DNA of 44,853 nt from an uncultured Butyrivibrio sp. (GTDB taxonomy: Bacteria > Bacillota > Clostridia > Lachnospirales > Lachnospiraceae): NCBI GenBank assembly GCA_947168935.1, contig CAMVNV010000011.1:1-44853 (forward strand). The letters are read 5' to 3'. Positions 40,042 through 44,853 of the stretch are shown piece by piece; within the stretch, counting starts at the first letter, position 1, and each line of letters starts with the position of its first letter. The translations under genes were made by a program, and so were the position numbers. The notes under the pieces were generated by a model that worked only from the letters and a program-made list of their open reading frames with translations, made no database searches and was not told where the DNA came from.

Positions 40042-41097
40042 ATGAATATACTCTCACCAGTAAGAAGAATAACATCTTATGTATGTCTGCTGGCAGGAAT
40101 TGTTATGTTCGTAGCATCTCTTTACATGGATATTACAGGAGTAAAGAATGATGCCAGGGGGACACTGCTTGTTGTAGGAGTATTACTTATCATTGCCGGA
40201 CTTTATTTCTTTCCGACACTCAAACATCACAGAACTATTATCAACATTTTGTTCCTGTTCCCGCTTCTTTTCACATTTGCGGTAACAGTTATCATTCCGC
40301 TTTTACTGGGTATTTACTACTCATTCACTGATTGGAATGGTATTAAGATGACCAAAATGGTAGGCTTTGAGAATTATGCTAAAATGTTCAATCAGCCTGC
40401 ATTTATCTGGTCAATCCTTTTAACATTCCTTTTCGTTGTATTCAACATGATACTTGTAAATCTGGTTGGTTTCTTACTTGCACTTTTATGTACAACTAAG
40501 ATCAAGGGACTTGGATTCTTCAGAGCATCCTATTTCCTTCCTAACCTGATCGGTGGTATCGTACTTGGTTATATCTGGCAGTTCATATTTGCAAACGTAG
40601 TTACTGAGATATTTAACCAGCCATGGTCCTGGCTGGCTAACTCTAACACAGCATTTATGGCGATCATTATTGTATATATCTGGCAGTATGCTGGTTATAT
40701 CATGCTTATCTACATCACAGGTCTTACTACAGTACCCAGAGATGTACTTGAAGCATCTGCTATAGACGGAGCTAATGCGATTCAGACTCTGTTCAAGATC
40801 AAGATTCCGATGATCGCTTCAACAATTACAATCTGTACATTCCTTACACTTACATCTGCATTTAAGCAGTTTGATGTTAACCTTGCATTAACAGGTGGTA
40901 AGGGATCAATTCCTGATTTCATGGGCAAGTACCTTTCAAATGGTACAGAGATGATAGCACTTAACATTTATACAACAGCTATCAATGACAGAAGCTATTC
41001 ACTTGGACAGGCTAAGGCAGTACTTTTCTTCATAATACTTGCCACTGTATCAATTATTCAGGTAAGAATATCAAATAAGAAGGAGGTAGAAATGTAA
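40042..41097 (+). CDS. ABC sugar permease, MalF/UgpA type
   Basis: 351 residues. Six core membrane spans of the binding-protein-dependent inner membrane component follow two extra N-terminal spans (about 10-30 and 42-60: SYVCLLAGIVMFVASLYM, GTLLVVGVLLIIAGLYFFP). The cytoplasmic EAA loop is EASAIDGANAIQTLFKIKIP, which contacts the ATPase. GIYYSFTDWNG and GFENYAKMF after the first core span are typical of this family. AGGAGG lies 11 nt before the ATG. It overlaps the next permease by one base (TAATG), so the two are made together. No ATP-binding subunit is encoded nearby, so a shared MsmK/UgpC-type ATPase elsewhere must power the transporter. Confidence 0.93.
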   Translation: MNILSPVRRITSYVCLLAGIVMFVASLYMDITGVKNDARGTLLVVGVLLIIAGLYFFPTLKHHRTIINILFLFPLLFTFAVTVIIPLLLGIYYSFTDWNGIKMTKMVGFENYAKMFNQPAFIWSILLTFLFVVFNMILVNLVGFLLALLCTTKIKGLGFFRASYFLPNLIGGIVLGYIWQFIFANVVTEIFNQPWSWLANSNTAFMAIIIVYIWQYAGYIMLIYITGLTTVPRDVLEASAIDGANAIQTLFKIKIPMIASTITICTFLTLTSAFKQFDVNLALTGGKGSIPDFMGKYLSNGTEMIALNIYTTAINDRSYSLGQAKAVLFFIILATVSIIQVRISNKKEVEM

Positions 41098-41966
41098 TGA
41101 ATAGAGAGCCTAAGAAATCTACACTTGCTATACAGTTCGTTATAGCTGTTTGCATTGCATTATATATTTTATTTCCCTTCTTCCTTGTTGTAATAAACTC
41201 ATTTAAGTACAATACAGCAATTTCAGAAGATCCTATCGGATTTAAGGGAGCTTCATTTGAGCAGTTTATTTCAAACCTTGATGGTGTTGTTAATAATGAT
41301 CACTTCAAGTTCTGGAATGCATTTGGTACATCTGCGATAATTACAGTTATTTCACTTGTGCTTCTTGCTATGTTTGGTGGAATGGCAGCATGGGTTATCT
41401 GCCGTAACAACAAAAAGGCATGGGCTAATGTTATCTACTTTATTTTCATAGCTTCAATGATCATTCCTTTCCAGGTTGTTATGCTTCCGCTTATTTCTAC
41501 ATTCCGTGATGTAGGTAAGTTTATTAATATTTCTATGCTTCAGTCTATTCCAGGTATCATTTTTGCATACTGCGGATTTGGCGGAGCTATGACAGTATTT
41601 ATTCTTAATGGCTTTATCAAGGGTATTCCTTTTGAACTTGAAGAAGCAGCGTATATTGACGGATGTCTTCCTGAGCAGGTTTTCTTCAGGATCATTTTCC
41701 CTATGCTTAAGCCTGTAATCATGACTGTTACAATCCTTAACGGTATGTGGATCTGGAACGATTTCCTTCTTCCTTCACTTATGCTGGGACTTAACGGCGA
41801 AGTTAAAACACTTCCTGTTGCAGTTCAGGCATTTGTAGGATCATATGTAAAGGATTGGAGTATGATCCTTACAGCAGCACTTCTTGCGATCATTCCTATG
41901 ATCGTCGTATTCCTCATCGGTCAGAAACAGATCGTTCAGGGTATGGTAGATGGTGCTATTAAATAA
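41097..41966 (+). CDS. ABC sugar permease, MalG/UgpE type
   Basis: 289 residues, six membrane spans. The N-terminal PFFLVVINSFK segment, the EAA loop EEAAYIDGCLPEQVFFRIIF with PMLKP, and the C-terminal FLIGQKQIVQGMVDGAIK are family signatures. The start codon shares its A with the stop of the preceding permease gene, giving translational coupling. It is the last gene of the operon and is closed by a terminator at 42054. It forms a heterodimer with the MalF-type permease; the imported sugar is inferred from the operon. Confidence 0.94.
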   Translation: MNREPKKSTLAIQFVIAVCIALYILFPFFLVVINSFKYNTAISEDPIGFKGASFEQFISNLDGVVNNDHFKFWNAFGTSAIITVISLVLLAMFGGMAAWVICRNNKKAWANVIYFIFIASMIIPFQVVMLPLISTFRDVGKFINISMLQSIPGIIFAYCGFGGAMTVFILNGFIKGIPFELEEAAYIDGCLPEQVFFRIIFPMLKPVIMTVTILNGMWIWNDFLLPSLMLGLNGEVKTLPVAVQAFVGSYVKDWSMILTAALLAIIPMIVVFLIGQKQIVQGMVDGAIK

Positions 41967-42053
41967 TAGGCTTTTCCAATATCTAAAACGACCTTTTAGA
42001 AAAGATTAAATTTGACTTTTCGATTTAATATTCCCTATATTTTTTCCTAATAA

Positions 42054-42095
42054 AGAGGAGATAAGCTTCAGAACGAAACTTATCTCCTTTTATTT
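42054..42095 (+). terminator. terminator of the sugar operon
   Basis: AGGAGATAAG (42056-42065) and CTTATCTCCT (42079-42088) pair exactly, followed by TTTATTTT. The A-tract before the stem also gives some minus-strand function for the convergent flavin-reductase gene. Confidence 0.85.
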
Positions 42096-42140
42096 TGCCT
42101 AGTTTGCAGGAAATATAATAATCCAAATAGCAGATTCTGT

Positions 42141-42656
42141 TTATCTGATCATGATCTTTTCTATCTCGCCAATAAACATGGTGTGATATCCGGCATTAGA
42201 GTATTGTTCTTTGAGAAGTTCCTGATCATTGAAGGCTTCAGGACCGAGCTTCTGAGTCAGGACTTTGCGGCAGATAACAACATTAGAAGCCTCATCAATA
42301 AAAGGAACATGAGTATCTTCATCATGGTTTACAGTAAGACGGGCTCCCTTGATCTTATCCTCATTTCGTCCGGAGACCATACCCATGAATTTAAGTTCAC
42401 GTTTGTATTCCTTAAGATCCAAAAAACTTATGGAAAAATAGTCAGAGCCTTCAATAAGTTCTCTGGTATATCTTTCCTCACGAAGATATACAGTTACTAT
42501 ATGCCTGTCCCATAAAAAACCGATGCTTCCCCAGGAACAGGTGGTAGAGTTAACCTTATCCCCTATACTTGCGGTAAGGAGCATCTTATTATCTATTGTA
42601 AAACTGAAGGGACCTTGCATAACATCAGTAACACTGACCGGTTGGAATACGTGCAT
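42141..42656 (-). CDS. flavin reductase-like FMN-binding protein
   Basis: 171 residues, a split-barrel protein of the flavin reductase/flavoredoxin family. NKMLLTASIGDKVNSTTCSWGSIGFLWDR is too long to be a motif, but its core, STTCSWGSIGFLWD, matches the FMN-phosphate-binding strand pair. YLREERYTRELIEGSDYFSI and the GRNEDKIKGA segment follow the family pattern. AGGAG lies 6 nt upstream of the ATG. It is monocistronic and convergent with the sugar operon. Members reduce flavin or act as electron carriers in anaerobes; the partner is unknown. Confidence 0.82.
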   Translation of the reverse strand: MHVFQPVSVTDVMQGPFSFTIDNKMLLTASIGDKVNSTTCSWGSIGFLWDRHIVTVYLREERYTRELIEGSDYFSISFLDLKEYKRELKFMGMVSGRNEDKIKGARLTVNHDEDTHVPFIDEASNVVICRKVLTQKLGPEAFNDQELLKEQYSNAGYHTMFIGEIEKIMIR

Positions 42657-42691
42657 AAGCGTCTCCTTTCGAACGGAATACTGTTAAATAT

Positions 42692-42700
42692 ATCATACCA
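42692..42700 (-). promoter_or_regulatory. extended -10 of the flavin-reductase gene
   Basis: On the minus strand TGG-TATGAT, an extended -10 about 36 nt before the start codon. The -35 is poor. Confidence 0.45.
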
Positions 42701-42813
42701 TACACCGCTTAAATATAATACAAGTTCTTCGATCAAAGAGGAAATATTATTGTTATTTTTATGCCCGAATTTGACGATAAATATATGGAGATTATGAACT
42801 TATAGGGGCATAA

Positions 42814-44568
42814 ATGGAGAATTATGAATTCAGTCTGAAAAGACTATGGTTAATACCGATTATTATGATCTTCATTATTCTGCTGTTAATGGGTTTCAAC
42901 AGCTCTATTTTTGATGCCAAGGTTCAGTATGGATATTATAACCTTTCAGAAGGTTGGGACATAGTTAATGAAAACGAAGGCGTAAGCTTCCGGAATGTAT
43001 CTTTGTGGGAGGTCAGTATTGGAAAAGCAGGTAATTATAAGCCTGTTATTATGACTAATACAATTCCCAACGACCGTATTCCTGCAGCAGCACTTATTTT
43101 CAGAACTTACTACTGCAGCGTCGAAGTCTATATAGATGGTGAACTTAAATATACTTTTGCCAAAGATATCATGGAAAAGGGACTTATGTGTCCTAAGCAT
43201 TATAATGTGGTTCCGATCACTGACGATTGCCTTGGTAAAGAATTTAAGATCGTACTCATACCTAATGAGGTTTATTCGTTCTCAGGTCTTTCTCCTGTAT
43301 ATTACGGTAATATAGAAGATGTCTACAGATCTATTATAGCTGGAAAGAGGCTGCCACTCCTTATAGGCACATTTCTCTGCATATTCGGTTTTGCAATGTT
43401 CATAACATCCCTGTATATGGTTGTATATCATAAAGGAAGTACAGCTCTTATTTTTGCAGCTAATATTTCTTTTGACATGGGAACATATATACTGGACTTT
43501 AACGACTTGTATCATTTCATATCAGATGCAGACAGATTCTACACCTTTATTGAATATTTTTCCCTGTTTTTCATTCCTCTGTCCATAGTAATATTTTTGA
43601 TATCTTCTAATTCCTATTTTAGGAATGGGCTGTTTTATTTCTTTACATTTGTCAATGTCGCATTTGTTGCATATACCACCATTGTGCATGTGCTCAATAT
43701 AGATCACATCTGTAATTACCTCTCAATAGTTCATGTTATAGGTCTGGTTGAGGGTCTTGTATTTATAGTAAGACTTATAACAAGTATTTATGGAACTATA
43801 AAAAACAAACGAAACGAGGAGGTATCACTTGGTGCTGGAAATGGTCAAAGTCTAATATCTTCCATAGTTTTTTTGATAGGTGTCCTTATTTATCTTGTGT
43901 GCATATTCATAGATATGGCACTATATATTATCAATTCAACAGTAGGCCGAAACTATGAGATGGATAAACAGATAACCTTTTTCATAATAGGTTCTCTGTG
44001 TTTTGTTCTGTCCATTCTTCTAAACTATTTCTTCCTTTCTATTGAACACATCAGCATGGACAAGCAAAATCGCCAGCTTGAAGGTATTGCATACACAGAT
44101 GAGCTGACAGGTTTAAGTAACAGAGCAAGATGCGAACTTGAACTTGCCTCCCTTAAGAAAAAAAGTAAAGATGGCTATTCAGTAATAAGTATCGATGTTG
44201 ATAAATTAAAGACCGTTAATGATACCCTTGGTCATCAGATGGGTGATGCCCTTATTAAAGAATTTGCAGATGCTATTTCATCTTCTCTTTCAGATGCTGA
44301 TCTTCTTGGAAGAATGGGAGGAGATGAGTTTATAGCCATATACAAAAAAAGTTCTGAAACATTATGTCAGAAAGCCATGGACAGACTTGTTAATGAAATA
44401 GAAGTACGTAATACCATTGAAAACAGATCCTACGATCTTTCTTTTTCCTATGGATATGCTTTTAGTGAAAAAGGAGGAAGCGAAAATCCAAGGGATGTAT
44501 ACATGGAAGCTGACAAAAATATGTATGAGATGAAGAAAATTCATCATAAGGAAGGGGAACGCTTATGA
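42814..44568 (+). CDS. 7TM-receptor-type membrane diguanylate cyclase (GGDEF)
   Basis: 584 residues. An N-terminal span (LWLIPIIMIFIILLLMGF) is followed by an extracellular beta-rich domain of about 150 residues (WEVSIGKAGNYKP, YIDGELKYTFAKD) resembling 7TMR-DISM ligand-binding modules. About seven membrane spans come next (190-415), then a GGDEF domain: DELTGLSNRARCE, ISIDVDKLKTVNDTLGHQMG and GRMGGDEFIAIY. The five-residue upstream position of the I-site reads SDAD rather than RxxD, so product inhibition is probably absent. It should make c-di-GMP in response to an outside ligand. Its stop overlaps the next start by four bases (ATGA). Confidence 0.9.
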   Translation: MENYEFSLKRLWLIPIIMIFIILLLMGFNSSIFDAKVQYGYYNLSEGWDIVNENEGVSFRNVSLWEVSIGKAGNYKPVIMTNTIPNDRIPAAALIFRTYYCSVEVYIDGELKYTFAKDIMEKGLMCPKHYNVVPITDDCLGKEFKIVLIPNEVYSFSGLSPVYYGNIEDVYRSIIAGKRLPLLIGTFLCIFGFAMFITSLYMVVYHKGSTALIFAANISFDMGTYILDFNDLYHFISDADRFYTFIEYFSLFFIPLSIVIFLISSNSYFRNGLFYFFTFVNVAFVAYTTIVHVLNIDHICNYLSIVHVIGLVEGLVFIVRLITSIYGTIKNKRNEEVSLGAGNGQSLISSIVFLIGVLIYLVCIFIDMALYIINSTVGRNYEMDKQITFFIIGSLCFVLSILLNYFFLSIEHISMDKQNRQLEGIAYTDELTGLSNRARCELELASLKKKSKDGYSVISIDVDKLKTVNDTLGHQMGDALIKEFADAISSSLSDADLLGRMGGDEFIAIYKKSSETLCQKAMDRLVNEIEVRNTIENRSYDLSFSYGYAFSEKGGSENPRDVYMEADKNMYEMKKIHHKEGERL

Positions 44569-44853
44569 GGAAAAGAATTTTTTTCATATCACTAAGTATA
44601 ATTACATTTCTGATCATATTATATGTCATCGGTTATATTCTTCCGTATAAACCGGAAGGAAAAATTGTTACTCTTGATGGTCCATGGTCTGTTGATACAG
44701 TCGATGTTCATATTAAGGATGCAACGATAGATCAGGTGTCAGAAGTACTTAGCGGCTTACACGAAAGGGATATGATTACTCTTTCCTGTGAGATTCCTTC
44801 TGATACTTCCGTATCAATACCTACGATATTTTTGACTTCAAGATACAGCGCGG
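44565..44853 (+). CDS. start of a membrane protein, cut by the window edge
   Basis: The first 96 codons only. AAGGGG lies about 8 nt before ATG 44565, which overlaps the cyclase stop. A single N-terminal span (FFISLSIITFLIILYVIGYI) is followed by an extracellular part beginning YKPEGKIVTLDGPWSVD, much like the N-terminus of the cyclase just upstream (span then beta-rich domain). It may be a second sensor of the same 7TM class or its partner. The output domain is outside the window. Confidence 0.7.
   Translation, partial: MRKRIFFISLSIITFLIILYVIGYILPYKPEGKIVTLDGPWSVDTVDVHIKDATIDQVSEVLSGLHERDMITLSCEIPSDTSVSIPTIFLTSRYSA

Overview
The window reads as a chromosomal stretch from a Gram-positive, moderately AT-rich member of the Firmicutes, most likely a Lachnospiraceae bacterium of the Butyrivibrio/Pseudobutyrivibrio type. 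This is inference from strong AGGAGG ribosome binding sites, several TTG starts, a MurA/LytR-CpsA-Psr/M23 cell-wall gene set, a secreted GH53 galactanase with an Ig-like domain and a C-terminal binding domain, many c-di-GMP proteins and an ABC sugar operon without its own ATPase. No rRNA, tRNA, transposase, phage gene or CRISPR array was seen.

Region 1 (1-14976) is a surface-polysaccharide locus. It holds the tail of an upstream gene, a methyltransferase fused to a kinase-like domain (154-2325), two double-domain GT2 glycosyltransferases, an alpha-phosphoglucomutase, two further GT2 enzymes, an undecaprenyl-phosphate sugar phosphotransferase, a LytR-CpsA-Psr ligase with a repetitive Q/G/R/P cytoplasmic tail, and a rhamnosyltransferase-like GT2. 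Together they would supply Glc-1-P, start the chain on lipid, extend it, possibly cap it, and attach it to the wall.

Region 2 (14977-20136) is growth control and cell wall: a small alarmone synthetase (RelQ type), a tail-anchored coiled-coil protein with six 15-residue repeats abutting a membrane-anchored LysM-G5-M23 endopeptidase, and murA.

Region 3 (20176-30317) is dominated by signalling. An HD-GYP phosphodiesterase overlaps an acyltransferase gene. A small charged protein of unknown function is divergent to them. Then come the GH53 galactanase lipoprotein, a hybrid histidine kinase, a diguanylate cyclase with a second degenerate GGDEF domain that keeps an I-site, a stand-alone Hpt protein and a lipoprotein with a probable beta-propeller.

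Region 4 (30496-34258) is mixed: a GT2-TPR protein, a small membrane exporter, hisC and a LytTR response regulator.

Region 5 (34269-42095) is a carbohydrate operon under a LacI repressor: a P-loop kinase, a GH13_18 phosphorylase, a solute-binding lipoprotein and two permeases. Palindromes based on TGAAACGTTTCA lie in front of the repressor, the kinase and (a weaker copy) the binding protein. The best reading is uptake of sucrose or a related glucoside, phosphorylation by the kinase and phosphorolysis by the GH13_18 enzyme, in the manner of the sucrose kinase / sucrose-6F-phosphate phosphorylase route. This is the most interesting system in the window.

Region 6 (42141-44853) holds a flavin-reductase-like protein, a 7TM-GGDEF cyclase and the start of a similar membrane protein cut by the window edge.

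All start sites were chosen by eye from ribosome binding site spacing; no alignment or search was run.
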